This document shows positions 15,229 to 22,436 of a stretch of DNA of 22,436 nucleotides, one piece after another; the stretch's first letter is position 1, and each line of letters opens with the position of its first letter. The notes beneath the pieces are model-generated. The model saw only the letters and a list, made by a program, of their open reading frames with translations, searched no databases and had not been told where the DNA came from. The position numbers and the translations under genes are program-made. Source of the DNA: Nocardioides sp. (GTDB lineage: Bacteria; Actinomycetota; Actinomycetes; Propionibacteriales; Nocardioidaceae); the NCBI GenBank assembly GCA_003519585.1, contig DOWL01000240.1, forward strand, positions 1 through 22,436. Reading direction: 5' to 3'.

Positions 15229-15245
15229 TGTTGCGCGCCACAACA
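15229..15245 (-). promoter_or_regulatory. Inverted repeat (candidate ROK operator) at the xylF promoter
   Basis: TGTTG-N7-CAACA spans 15229-15245. On the minus strand TATATG, a possible -10, begins a few bases upstream (15249-15244), so the repeat would sit on the transcription start. It differs from the TTTAGT-type xylBAR operator. A further 6-bp stem, TCCGCC/GGCGGA at 15201-15217, lies in the leader. Confidence 0.5.
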
Positions 15246-15323
15246 TATAGAGTGGCGGGCGTCACGTCTAGAGGTGCGACAGAGAGGTTTCCGGCTCGTG
15301 ACCAAACGGTGACCTGCGGGAGG

Positions 15324-15364
15324 CCTTGCGGGGGCGTGCGGGGGCCCGCAAGGGGCCCGCAAGG
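15324..15364 (-). terminator. fbiC 3' stem with two alternative partners
   Basis: CCTTGCGGG (15324-15332) is complementary to CCCGCAAGG, which occurs twice in tandem (15345-15353 and 15356-15364; 11-bp unit GGCCCGCAAGG). Either copy can form a 9-bp stem just after the fbiC stop at 15373, a likely terminator. Confidence 0.55.
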
Positions 15365-15372
15365 GGGTCGGG

Positions 15373-17937
15373 TCAGCGGCGGGCGTACGTCGTCGTGCGT
15401 TCGACGACGGGCCGGCCGATGCCGGCGCCGATCTCAAGGAGCTCTTGGACGGTCTTGGCTGAGCCGTGTTGGGAGCCGGCCATCCGGGAGATGGTCTCTT
15501 CCATCAGGGTGCCGCCGAGGTCGTTGGCACCCGCTTGGAGCATGTCTTGGGTGCCCTGGGTGCCGAGCTTGACCCAGGAGGTCTGGATGTTGTCGATCCG
15601 GCCGTGGAGCAGGATCCGTGCGAGGGCGTGGACGGCGAGGTTGTCGCGGTGGGTGGGGCCGGGGCGGGCGACACCGGCGAGGTAGATGGGGGCGCTGGTG
15701 TGCACGAACGGCAGCGGCACGAACTCGGTGAACCCGGTGCGGCCCTGAGCCAGGCTCTCGTCCTGGATGCGGGTCAGGACGCGGAGGTGGTTGACCCAGT
15801 GGCGGGGGTTGTCGACGTGGCCGTACATCATCGTGCTGCTCGTCGGGATGCCCAGGCGGTGAGCGGTGCTGATGACCTCGACCCAGGTGCGGGTGGGGAG
15901 CTTGCCCTTGGTGAGGATCCAGCGGACCTCGTCGTCGAGGATCTCCGCGGCGGTGCCGGGCAGGGAGCCGAGGCCGGCCTCGCGGGCCTTGATCAGGAAG
16001 TCCTCGATCGAGAGGCCGGTGCGGGCGGTGCCGTTGACGACCTCCATGGGGGAGAAGGCGTGCACGTGCATCTCGGGCACGCGTTGTTTGACGGCGGTGA
16101 CCAGGTCGAAGTAGGCGGTGGCGGGGAGTTCGGGGTCGATGCCGCCCTGCATGCAGACCTCGGTGGCGCCGAGGTCCCAGGCCTCCGCGGCGCGGTCGGC
16201 GACCTCGTCGAGGGAGAGGGTGTAGGCGTCGGCGTCGGTGCGGCGTTGGGCGAAGGCGCAGAACCGGCAGCCGACGTAACAGACGTTGGTGAAGTTGATG
16301 TTGCGGTTGACGACGTAGGTCACCTGGTCGCCGACGGTGTCCTTGCGGAGGTCATCGGCGAGCCGGACCACCTGCTCCAGGAGTGGCCCCTCGGCGGTCA
16401 TCAGGGTCAGAGCGTGTTCGTCGGAGAGGTTCCCGGGATCCTTCTCAGCGGCCCGCAGGGCCGATAGTCCCTGACGCTCTGCACGCGACACGCCGGTGTG
16501 GGCGTTCGAAGAGTCAGGGACTATCCCTTCGGCGGCGGCTTTGACTGCTTCCCAGTCGCCGTAGACCTCGGAGAAGTCGGTGCGTCGGTCCTCGGTGCGG
16601 CCTTCGGTGTCGACGGCGGCGAAGAGGTCTGTGCGGCCGACGTTGGCGAAGCCACCATCGGGTTCCTGCCACGGCAGGCCGACCGGTCGTACGCCGGGGC
16701 GCGCGAGGCCGGCGAAGGGGCCGTCGTCCAGGGCGAGGGCGGCGACGTGGGCGGAGACGCGGGGGTCGAGCCACGGTTCGCCGCGCAGGACGTATTCGGG
16801 GTGCACGGTCAGCCGGGGCTTGAGTGCGAAGCCGCATTCGGCGGTGATCTGCTCGAGCCGTTCCAGCGAGGGCCAGGGGCGTTCGGGGTTGACGTGGTCG
16901 GGGGTCAGTGGGGAGACCCCACCCCAGTCGTCGACGCCGGCGTCGAGCAGCGCTCGGCATTCGTCGGCGCCATCGGAGTGGTCGACGAGGTTGGGTGGCG
17001 CCTGCACCCGGGCCGTGGGGCCGAGCAGGAGGCGAGTGACCGCGATGGTCGCGCGGTAGTCGTCGAGGGGCAGGTCGTCGGTGTGCCGCATCGCGGTGTC
17101 GGGCTTGGCCCGGAAGTTCTGGACGATCACCTCCTGCACCGACCCGTACGCGCGGGAGACCTGGCGCAGCGCCAGGATCGTTTCGGCCCGCTCGGCCAGG
17201 GTCTCCCCGATCCCGACCAGCAGCCCGGTGGTGAATGGGATCGAGAGCCGGCCGGCGTCCTCCAACACCCGCAACCGGACCGCGGGGTCCTTGTCCGGTG
17301 ACCCGTAGTGCGCCTCGCCCTTGGTCTCGAACAGCCGCCGCGAGGTGGTCTCGAGCATCATCCCCATCGAGGGAGAGACCGGCTTGAGCCGGTTCAACTC
17401 CTCCCACGACATCACCCCGGGGTTGAGGTGCGGCAACAGCCCGGTCTCCTCCAAGACCCGCACCGCCATCGCCCGGACGTGGGCCAGGGTGGAGTCATAG
17501 CCCTGCTCGTCCAACCACTCCCGCGCCTGCGGCCATCGGTCCTCGGGTCGGTCGCCGAGGGTGAACAACGCCTCCAGACAGCCCAGTTCGGCACCCCGCC
17601 GGGCGATCTCGAGGATCTCGTCGGGAGTCAGGAACATCCCGTGCCCGGCTCGCTGCAGCTGACCGGGAGTCTCCACGAAGGTGCAGTAGTGACACCGATC
17701 CCGACACAACTTGGTCACCGGGATGAACACCTTCGGCGAATACGTCACCACCGCGGGACGGCCGGCCGCGACCAGCCCCGCATCCCGCACCCGCGCCGCC
17801 GCCACGCACAACCGATCCAGGTCTGCGCCCCGCGCCGCCAACAACACCGTCGCCTCGGCCAGGTCCAGCGCCACACCACGCTCCACCCGCGCCAAAGCAC
17901 GACGCGTCTGCTGCGGGGTCGGGGAGTCGGGCACCAC
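15373..17937 (-). CDS. fbiC: FbiC, 7,8-didemethyl-8-hydroxy-5-deazariboflavin (Fo) synthase
   Basis: An 854-residue fusion of two radical-SAM enzymes that together make Fo, the chromophore of coenzyme F420, from tyrosine and 5-amino-6-ribitylaminouracil. The N-terminal CofG half carries C78-x3-C82-x2-C85 (CRDRCHYC); the C-terminal CofH half carries C553-x3-C557-x2-C560 (CYVGCRFC) followed by AFAQRR. Both iron-sulfur sites are intact and the length is as expected for FbiC. GTG 17937 is followed by a second GTG; no ribosome site is seen. The linker at about 471-492 is encoded by a 63-bp segment bounded by a 13-bp inverted repeat. The protein supplies F420 for enzymes such as the LLM protein in this window. 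Confidence 0.96.
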   Translation of the reverse strand: MVPDSPTPQQTRRALARVERGVALDLAEATVLLAARGADLDRLCVAAARVRDAGLVAAGRPAVVTYSPKVFIPVTKLCRDRCHYCTFVETPGQLQRAGHGMFLTPDEILEIARRGAELGCLEALFTLGDRPEDRWPQAREWLDEQGYDSTLAHVRAMAVRVLEETGLLPHLNPGVMSWEELNRLKPVSPSMGMMLETTSRRLFETKGEAHYGSPDKDPAVRLRVLEDAGRLSIPFTTGLLVGIGETLAERAETILALRQVSRAYGSVQEVIVQNFRAKPDTAMRHTDDLPLDDYRATIAVTRLLLGPTARVQAPPNLVDHSDGADECRALLDAGVDDWGGVSPLTPDHVNPERPWPSLERLEQITAECGFALKPRLTVHPEYVLRGEPWLDPRVSAHVAALALDDGPFAGLARPGVRPVGLPWQEPDGGFANVGRTDLFAAVDTEGRTEDRRTDFSEVYGDWEAVKAAAEGIVPDSSNAHTGVSRAERQGLSALRAAEKDPGNLSDEHALTLMTAEGPLLEQVVRLADDLRKDTVGDQVTYVVNRNINFTNVCYVGCRFCAFAQRRTDADAYTLSLDEVADRAAEAWDLGATEVCMQGGIDPELPATAYFDLVTAVKQRVPEMHVHAFSPMEVVNGTARTGLSIEDFLIKAREAGLGSLPGTAAEILDDEVRWILTKGKLPTRTWVEVISTAHRLGIPTSSTMMYGHVDNPRHWVNHLRVLTRIQDESLAQGRTGFTEFVPLPFVHTSAPIYLAGVARPGPTHRDNLAVHALARILLHGRIDNIQTSWVKLGTQGTQDMLQAGANDLGGTLMEETISRMAGSQHGSAKTVQELLEIGAGIGRPVVERTTTYARR
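16463..16525. repeat. 63-bp segment bounded by 13-bp inverted repeats inside fbiC
   Basis: GATAGTCCCTGAC (16463-16475) and GTCAGGGACTATC (16513-16525) are perfect inverted copies around 37 bases. The segment is 63 bp, exactly 21 codons, and falls in the CofG-CofH linker of FbiC. That fits an in-frame insertion of a small REP- or MITE-like element. No target duplication is evident. Confidence 0.65.
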
Positions 17938-18002
17938 GATTCAGGCTAACCAGGAGTGGGTCGAGGAAAGTCCCCGGCCCACCCCCTGGAACGCGGTATG
18001 CG

Positions 18003-20156
18003 TCACACCGAGACGGACTCCCGCTCCGGCTCGGAGGCGCCGGGGTCGACGGTGTTGTCCCCGCGGTCGAGCTTGCTCGGCCACCAGATCTTGCCCCCGA
18101 GGTCGAGGTTGAGCGCGGTGACCAGGACGGAGCGGACGACGAGCGTGTCCAGCAGGACGCCGAGCGCCACGGCGGTGCCGAGCTCGACCAGGAACACGAA
18201 CGGCAGCGTGGCCAGCACCAGGAACGTCGCCGCGAGCACCAGCCCGGCCGACGTGATCACACCGCCGGTCGACGAGAGGGCGATCAAGGACCCCTTGCGG
18301 GTGCCGTGCTGCACGGTCTCCTCGCGGACTCTGGTCATCAGGAAGATGTTGTAGTCGACACCCAGAGCCACGAGGAACACGAAGGCGAACAACGGGAACC
18401 CGGCGTCCGCGCCGGCGAAGTCGAAGACGTAGGTGAAGATCAACGACGAGATCCCGAGGGCGGCGCCGAAGGAGAGGATCACCGTGCCGATCAGGATCAG
18501 TGGTGCGGTGAGCGCCCTCAGCAGCAGCACCAGGATGACCAGCACGACCAGGAGCACCAGCGGGATCACGACCTTGTTGTCGCGCTGGGAGGCGGTCTTG
18601 GTGTCGAGATAGAACGCCGCGCCACCTCCGACGAGCGCGTCGGCACCGTCGACCGCATGGACCTGATCGCGGGCCTCGATCACGATGTCGAAGGCCGGCT
18701 CGGAGGCGAGGTCGTACTTGATCGGGACCTCGAAGTAGCTGCGACCGTCGCCGATGGAGACAGGGTCGGTCGGAGAGCCCAGCCCCTCGATGTCGGAGAC
18801 GGCTTCCTGGACCTCCGGCAACTGCTCGTCGTTGGTCACCACCTGGATGGTGTTGGAGCTGTCGGCCAGGTCGTGATCGGCGAGCAGCTTCTGCGCCGTG
18901 ACGGAGTCGAGGGTCTCGGTGAAGCCGTCCTCGGTGGAGAGGCCGTTGGCGTCGAGCTTGAACACGCCCAAGCAGGCGATCGCGAGGATGATCGCGGTGC
19001 CGATCCACACCGCCCGCGGGCGCACGCTGATCCGGTCACCGACCCGCGACCAGAAGCCGGTCTGGGTGGGCTCCGGCGAGCCGAAGACGGGACGGACCGG
19101 CCAGAAGATCCAGCGACCGAAGATCACCAGCAGGGCGGGCAGCAGGGTGATCATCACCAGCAGGGTCACGCTCACGCCGACGGCGAGGACCGGGCCCAGG
19201 CTGGCCGTGGAGTTGAGGTCGGCGAAGGAGAGGCACATCAGGCCGATCACGACGGTGGCGGCGCTGGCCACGATGGCCGGTGCGGCGCGGTGCAGCGCGA
19301 ACGCCATCGCCTCGTGCCGGTTTTCGTGACGGCGGAGCTCTTCTCGATAGCGGGCCACGAGCAGCAGGGCGTAGTCGGTGCCGGCGCCGATCACCAGGAT
19401 GCTCAGGATGTATTGACTCTGGTCGTTGACCACGAGGCCGGCGTACTTGGCCAGGAGATAGACCACGCCGCCGGCCATCGTGTTGGCCACGGCCGCGCAG
19501 ACGATCGGGAGTATCCAGAGGATCGGGCTGCGGTAGGTGATCAGCAGGATCAGGATCACCACGGCGAAGGTCATCAACAGCAGCGTCACGTGTGAGCCGT
19601 CGAAGGAGTTGATGAAGTCGTAGGCCTGGCCGCCGAAGCCGCCGACATAGACGTCGACGCCGTCCATCGCCGTGATCTTCTTGATCTCGTCGATCGGCTC
19701 CTTGATCTTGTTCCAGCCGTCCTTGCCGAGGTTGAACGTGAAGTAGACGTAGGCGACCTCGCCGTCCTCGGACAGCAGTGTCGGCACGTTCTGGCCCTGG
19801 GCCTGGAGTGCCGCGGCGCCGTTGGGGGTGAGCACGCCGGTGTCGGTGACGCCCTGGATCTGGGCGATCTCGTCGGCCTGCTCGTCGATCGCCGCCAGGT
19901 CGGCCTCGGTGAGCCCTCCCTCGCGGTGGTAGGCGACCAGGGTCGGGATCTCGTTGGGGTTGACCTCGCCCGAGAGTTGGTCGGCCACCCGGGTCGACTC
20001 AGCCGAGGAGGGGACCCAGGACGACTGCTCGTTGTTCTTGACGTCGGCGAGCTTGCCGCCGAGGGCACCCAGCACGCCGGTGAGCACCAGCATCACGACG
20101 AGGACGATCCACTTGGTCACGGGTCCGGTCAGCTTGCCGGCGATCTGGCGGTGCAT
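18003..20156 (-). CDS. MMPL/RND-family transporter
   Basis: A 717-residue inner-membrane transporter of the MMPL (RND) family. One N-terminal helix (about 16-34) is followed by an extracytoplasmic domain to about 185, five helices with the GTDYALLLVARYREE motif, a loop, another helix (about 380-398), a second extracytoplasmic domain and five more helices with GVDYNIFLMTRVREE. The two Asp-Tyr motifs are the usual proton-relay sites. Its size fits the short actinobacterial MMPL type, not the 900-plus-residue mycobacterial lipid exporters. It probably exports a lipid, drug or metabolite; the substrate is unknown. ATG 20156 has GGAG upstream. It ends 65 bp before fbiC. Confidence 0.92.
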   Translation of the reverse strand: MHRQIAGKLTGPVTKWIVLVVMLVLTGVLGALGGKLADVKNNEQSSWVPSSAESTRVADQLSGEVNPNEIPTLVAYHREGGLTEADLAAIDEQADEIAQIQGVTDTGVLTPNGAAALQAQGQNVPTLLSEDGEVAYVYFTFNLGKDGWNKIKEPIDEIKKITAMDGVDVYVGGFGGQAYDFINSFDGSHVTLLLMTFAVVILILLITYRSPILWILPIVCAAVANTMAGGVVYLLAKYAGLVVNDQSQYILSILVIGAGTDYALLLVARYREELRRHENRHEAMAFALHRAAPAIVASAATVVIGLMCLSFADLNSTASLGPVLAVGVSVTLLVMITLLPALLVIFGRWIFWPVRPVFGSPEPTQTGFWSRVGDRISVRPRAVWIGTAIILAIACLGVFKLDANGLSTEDGFTETLDSVTAQKLLADHDLADSSNTIQVVTNDEQLPEVQEAVSDIEGLGSPTDPVSIGDGRSYFEVPIKYDLASEPAFDIVIEARDQVHAVDGADALVGGGAAFYLDTKTASQRDNKVVIPLVLLVVLVILVLLLRALTAPLILIGTVILSFGAALGISSLIFTYVFDFAGADAGFPLFAFVFLVALGVDYNIFLMTRVREETVQHGTRKGSLIALSSTGGVITSAGLVLAATFLVLATLPFVFLVELGTAVALGVLLDTLVVRSVLVTALNLDLGGKIWWPSKLDRGDNTVDPGASEPERESVSV

Positions 20157-20280
20157 GGGTGAACTCCATCAGAAGGTGGGGACAGTCGGCATCGGGGTTT
20201 CCCCCGAGTTGGGGAGGTCGACTCGCCAACCCTGTCGGACTCATCGACACCGGCGCTTCTTCGAAAGTGACAGGTTCGCG

Positions 20281-20296
20281 ATTGGTCTAGACCACT
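20281..20296. promoter_or_regulatory. dre-like palindrome (DasR-type GntR site)
   Basis: ATTGGTCTAGACCACT holds the perfect 12-bp palindrome TGGTCTAGACCA (20283-20294), the core of the DasR responsive element known from Streptomyces GlcNAc control (ACTGGTCTAGACCAGT). It differs only at two outer positions. It lies 29 bp before the SnoaL-like gene and 125 bp from the MMPL start. No GntR gene or GlcNAc gene is present in the window. Confidence 0.6.
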
Positions 20297-20324
20297 GTCC
20301 GCTACCGGGTGCCACGATGACCGC

Positions 20325-20690
20325 ATGGTCCCGGACGATGCCCGGCTCGACGACGTGATCGACACCTACGCTCGTGCTTGGAGCGACCCCGATCCTGCGG
20401 TACGCCGCCAGCGCCTGGCCGAGGTCTGGGCGGACGGCGCGACGTACGCCGACCCGACGGCGGATGCGGTAGGTGCTGAGCAGTTGGCGGCCCATATCGA
20501 CGACGTCCAGGCCGGCTACCCGGGTGCGATCGAGCGGACCTCGGCGGTCGACGCGCACCACGACGTGGCGCGGTTCACCTGGCGCTACGTGCTCGCGGAC
20601 GGCTCTGTCCTGGTCGACGGGCTCGACGTCGTGACGCTGACCGAGGGCCGGATCGCCAGCATTACCGGCTTCTTCGGGCCACTGGACTGA
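20325..20690 (+). CDS. SnoaL/NTF2-like protein
   Basis: A 121-residue small cone-shaped protein of the SnoaL/NTF2 superfamily. VIDTYARAWSDPDPAVRRQ is the first helix, LAEVWADGATYADPTADAVG the family's characteristic helix-to-strand turn, and DGLDVVTLTEGRIASITGFFG the last strand. Relatives include isomerases, hydrolases and binding proteins; the reaction cannot be predicted. It is cytoplasmic. ATG 20325 is the start; the ribosome site is weak. The gene stands alone, divergent from the MMPL transporter, with a dre-like site upstream. No clear terminator was seen in 20691-20800. Confidence 0.8.
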   Translation: MVPDDARLDDVIDTYARAWSDPDPAVRRQRLAEVWADGATYADPTADAVGAEQLAAHIDDVQAGYPGAIERTSAVDAHHDVARFTWRYVLADGSVLVDGLDVVTLTEGRIASITGFFGPLD

Positions 20691-20816
20691 GGCGCCGCCC
20701 GGCTTCGGTCACGCCGCGCGCGGGAAATCGTGGTACTCCACAGCCACACAACTGCACGGCACCCGGTGTCTCCGACGTCTGTCATCCTTGGCTAAGTCGC
20801 GACGGGATGTGCGGAG

Positions 20817-20827
20817 GGAGGTGATCT
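20817..20827 (+). promoter_or_regulatory. Extended Shine-Dalgarno of the antitoxin gene
   Basis: GGAGGTGATCT matches almost the full complement of the 16S rRNA 3' end (GGAGGTGATCC), nine bases before ATG 20831. The toxin gene has no site of its own. This fits an antitoxin made in excess. Confidence 0.7.
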
Positions 20828-20830
20828 GAC

Positions 20831-21448
20831 ATGTCTTTTCCCGTTGACCTGTCGTCCACAATGACCGGCGCCACGCTGAACCAGTTGGCCTACTGGCGTT
20901 CGACTGGGCTGTTGGTGCCCGAGCTTGGACGGCGGCCAAGGGCGCTGTACTCGTTTCGCGACCTCGTTGCGCTCCGGACCGTGGTCCACCTGCGCCGCAA
21001 CAGTTCGCTTCAATCCGTGCGGCGGGCCTTCGCGCAACTCGATCGTATGGATCTCACGGATCATCCGTCTCAGTACAAGTTGGTCTCGCAGGGCCGGTCG
21101 ATCGTCCTCGTACAGGACGAGAGGTCCATCGATCTCGTGACGCACCCCGGGCACGAGGTGTTGGCAACGCTCGAAGACATCTTCGAGCCCTTCGTGACCC
21201 AGCGCGGTCGGCACGTGCCGTCCTTCACTGAACCCCGTGAGCACATTCGCGTGCGAGAACACCGCCTTGGTGGCTGGCCGACAATCCGCGACACGCGGAT
21301 CCCCTACGACACGGTGGCTGCGCTCGTATCGGACGGTTCGATTTCTCCGGACCAAGTAGTCCTCTACTACCCAACGGTCCCGCCGGAGGCGGTCGAGGAT
21401 GCCGTTGACTTCGCGCACGAGGTGGCTCACGCGAAGGGTGCCGCGTGA
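20831..21448 (+). CDS. VapB45-like antitoxin: MerR-like HTH plus DUF433
   Basis: A 205-residue putative antitoxin. Residues about 11-70 form a MerR-like DNA-binding region (LNQLAYWRSTGLLVPELG, YSFRDLVALRTVVHLRR). The middle is an unassigned beta-rich region. Residues about 145-203 are a DUF433 domain (LGGWPTIRDTRIPYDTVAALV, SPDQVVLYYPTVPPEAVEDAV), a helix-turn-helix fold common in antitoxins of PIN-like toxins. The pair resembles M. tuberculosis VapBC45 (Rv2018/Rv2019) in domain order and toxin size, from recall. The stop overlaps the toxin start (GTGA). It likely represses its own promoter and binds the toxin. Confidence 0.8.
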   Translation: MSFPVDLSSTMTGATLNQLAYWRSTGLLVPELGRRPRALYSFRDLVALRTVVHLRRNSSLQSVRRAFAQLDRMDLTDHPSQYKLVSQGRSIVLVQDERSIDLVTHPGHEVLATLEDIFEPFVTQRGRHVPSFTEPREHIRVREHRLGGWPTIRDTRIPYDTVAALVSDGSISPDQVVLYYPTVPPEAVEDAVDFAHEVAHAKGAA

Positions 21449-21858
21449 GGTTCCTCGTCGACGAGAACATCCCGCACGTTCTGGCCGCACATCTGGCCGG
21501 CATCTACCTGGATCATGCGTTCGTGAGCGCGTTCGACGAGGCTGCTCGGTACTGCGGTGTGGATGACGTGGACCTGTTTCCGCGTCTGATCGAGGACGGG
21601 TTCGACGCCATCGTCACGAGGGACAAGAACCAACTTGCGGACGCGGCCGAGAAGAGCATGCTTCGTGAGCTTGGACTGCGCTGGATAGGTCATCAGGCGA
21701 AGGAGTGGCCCGGCCTCCGCGGCATCGTGCTGACCGTCGCGACGCTCACTGCCGGACTCTTCTACGTCCTCGAAGACTGGCAGGAGGAGCCGCACGCTTA
21801 CCACTTGAGGGGCGTGGAGGCGCAGCCTGGACAGCGGATGAAGTCCCACCCCATCTGA
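21445..21858 (+). CDS. PIN-like (DUF5615/VapC45-type) toxin
   Basis: A 137-residue putative ribonuclease toxin. MRFLVDENIPHVLAAHL opens the PIN-like fold with Asp6 and Glu7; VDDVDLFPRLIEDGFDAIVTRDKNQL supplies further acidic residues and the TRDKN motif (Asp60) of the DUF5615 family. Such proteins are thought to cleave RNA with a metal ion; the target is unknown. The GTG start at 21445 overlaps the antitoxin stop by four bases and has no ribosome site, so translation depends on the upstream gene. The C-terminal helix is intact and no frameshift is seen, so the system looks functional. Confidence 0.8.
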   Translation: MRFLVDENIPHVLAAHLAGIYLDHAFVSAFDEAARYCGVDDVDLFPRLIEDGFDAIVTRDKNQLADAAEKSMLRELGLRWIGHQAKEWPGLRGIVLTVATLTAGLFYVLEDWQEEPHAYHLRGVEAQPGQRMKSHPI

Positions 21859-21878
21859 CGAAGCCGGTCGGCCCTTTT

Positions 21879-21902
21879 CAGCAGGTCAGCAGGTCAGCAG
21901 GC
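21879..21902. repeat. Three tandem 8-bp units (CAGCAGGT)
   Basis: CAGCAGGT occurs at 21879-21886 and 21887-21894 and, with one change, at 21895-21902. It lies between the toxin stop and the acyl-CoA dehydrogenase stop and could vary in copy number. Confidence 0.6.
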
Positions 21903-21908
21903 CAGCGA

Positions 21909-22436
21909 TCACAGTCCCAGCATCCGGCCGATGATCTCCTTCTGGATCTCGGTGGTGCCGCCGTAGATCGTCTGGATCCGCGAGTCGACGAACGCCTTGG
22001 CGATGGGGTACTCCGTCATGTAGCCGTAACCGCCGAAGAGCTGGACGCCGCGGTCGACGACCTTGGTCTGGAGCTCGGTGGTCCACCACTTCGCCATCGA
22101 GGCGAGTGCGGTGTCCACCTCGCCGGCGTTGAGCCGCAGCACGCAGTCGTTGAGGAAGACCCGGGCGATGTGCACCTCGGTGGCCATCTCGGCGAGCAGG
22201 AACCGGTTGTGCTGGAAGCTGCCGATCGGCTTGCCGAACGCCTCGCGCGTCTTGGCGTAGTCGAGGCAGAGTTCGAGGACCAGTTCGGAGGCGGCCACCG
22301 CGATGGCCGCGATCGAGATCCGCTCCTGGGGCAGGTTCTGCATCAGGGAGACGAAGCCCGATCCCTCGGGGCCGAGCAGATTGGCCTTGGGAACCTCGAC
22401 GTTGTCGAAGAACAGCTCGGCGGTGTCCTGCGCCTT
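21909..22436 (-). CDS. Acyl-CoA dehydrogenase, long-chain type (3' part; gene continues past the window)
   Basis: The last 175 codons of an FAD-dependent acyl-CoA dehydrogenase that introduces the alpha-beta double bond in acyl-CoAs. The visible part starts at KAQDTAELFFDNVEVPKANL, the end of the beta domain, and runs through the C-terminal helical domain. The usual base of medium-chain enzymes sits in YEGT; here it is YGGT. The Glu in LPQERISIA instead matches the catalytic position of the long-chain and isovaleryl group. DRGVQLFGGYGYMTEYPIAK and QTIYGGTTEIQKEIIGR contact FAD. The start lies outside the window. Its substrate chain length is a family-level inference. Confidence 0.93.
   Translation of the reverse strand, partial: KAQDTAELFFDNVEVPKANLLGPEGSGFVSLMQNLPQERISIAAIAVAASELVLELCLDYAKTREAFGKPIGSFQHNRFLLAEMATEVHIARVFLNDCVLRLNAGEVDTALASMAKWWTTELQTKVVDRGVQLFGGYGYMTEYPIAKAFVDSRIQTIYGGTTEIQKEIIGRMLGL

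Noticed and set aside
20797..20804. GTCGCGAC palindrome before the toxin-antitoxin genes
   Set aside because: Eight bases of GC-rich palindrome are common by chance here; there is no second site to support an operator.

Overview
The window is high-GC DNA with actinobacterial genes throughout: FbiC for coenzyme F420, a GPGG-motif small membrane protein, DUF5709, DUF222 and DUF3800 remnants, an actinobacterial-type xylose isomerase and an MMPL transporter. Nocardioides or a close relative is the best guess. That rests on gene families and composition, not on a marker gene. No rRNA, tRNA, CRISPR array or intact transposase was seen, and no stretch over 300 bases lacks a gene.

Layout. 1-1090 (+): two decayed genes, a DUF222/HNH remnant and a DUF3800 gene with two compensating frameshifts, followed by two hairpins. 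4571-1176 (-): a surface-signalling cluster of a secreted Ig-repeat protein, an ECF sigma factor (probable CTG start), a one-TM protein with an Ig-like ectodomain, and a Rieske lipoprotein, with three 13-bp-spaced GTAACGCT repeats upstream. 6187-4568 (-): an LLM (F420-type) oxidoreductase and a sulfotransferase behind a perfect KstR-type motif. 6839-6198 (-): DUF5709 and GPGG genes. 6870-10639 (+): xylB-xylA-xylR with a ROK-type operator over an apparently leaderless promoter. 15245-10651 (-): the sugar ABC operon xylF-xylG-xylH with a second ROK regulator, convergent with xylR. 17937-15373 (-): fbiC, with a 63-bp palindrome-bounded segment in its linker. 20156-18003 (-): MMPL transporter. 20281-20690 (+): DasR-like dre palindrome and a SnoaL-like gene. 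20831-21858 (+): VapBC45-like toxin-antitoxin pair. 22436-21909 (-): 3' part of a long-chain-type acyl-CoA dehydrogenase.

How the parts work together. The two xyl operons form a xylose module: XylFGH imports the sugar, XylA isomerises it to xylulose, XylB phosphorylates it, and two ROK repressors, one per operon, probably sense it. FbiC makes the F420 precursor that the LLM enzyme may use. The KstR-like site and the acyl-CoA dehydrogenase hint at steroid or lipid catabolism. The least explained unit is the sigma cluster, in which a secreted protein and the sigma-linked membrane protein carry related Ig-like domains.
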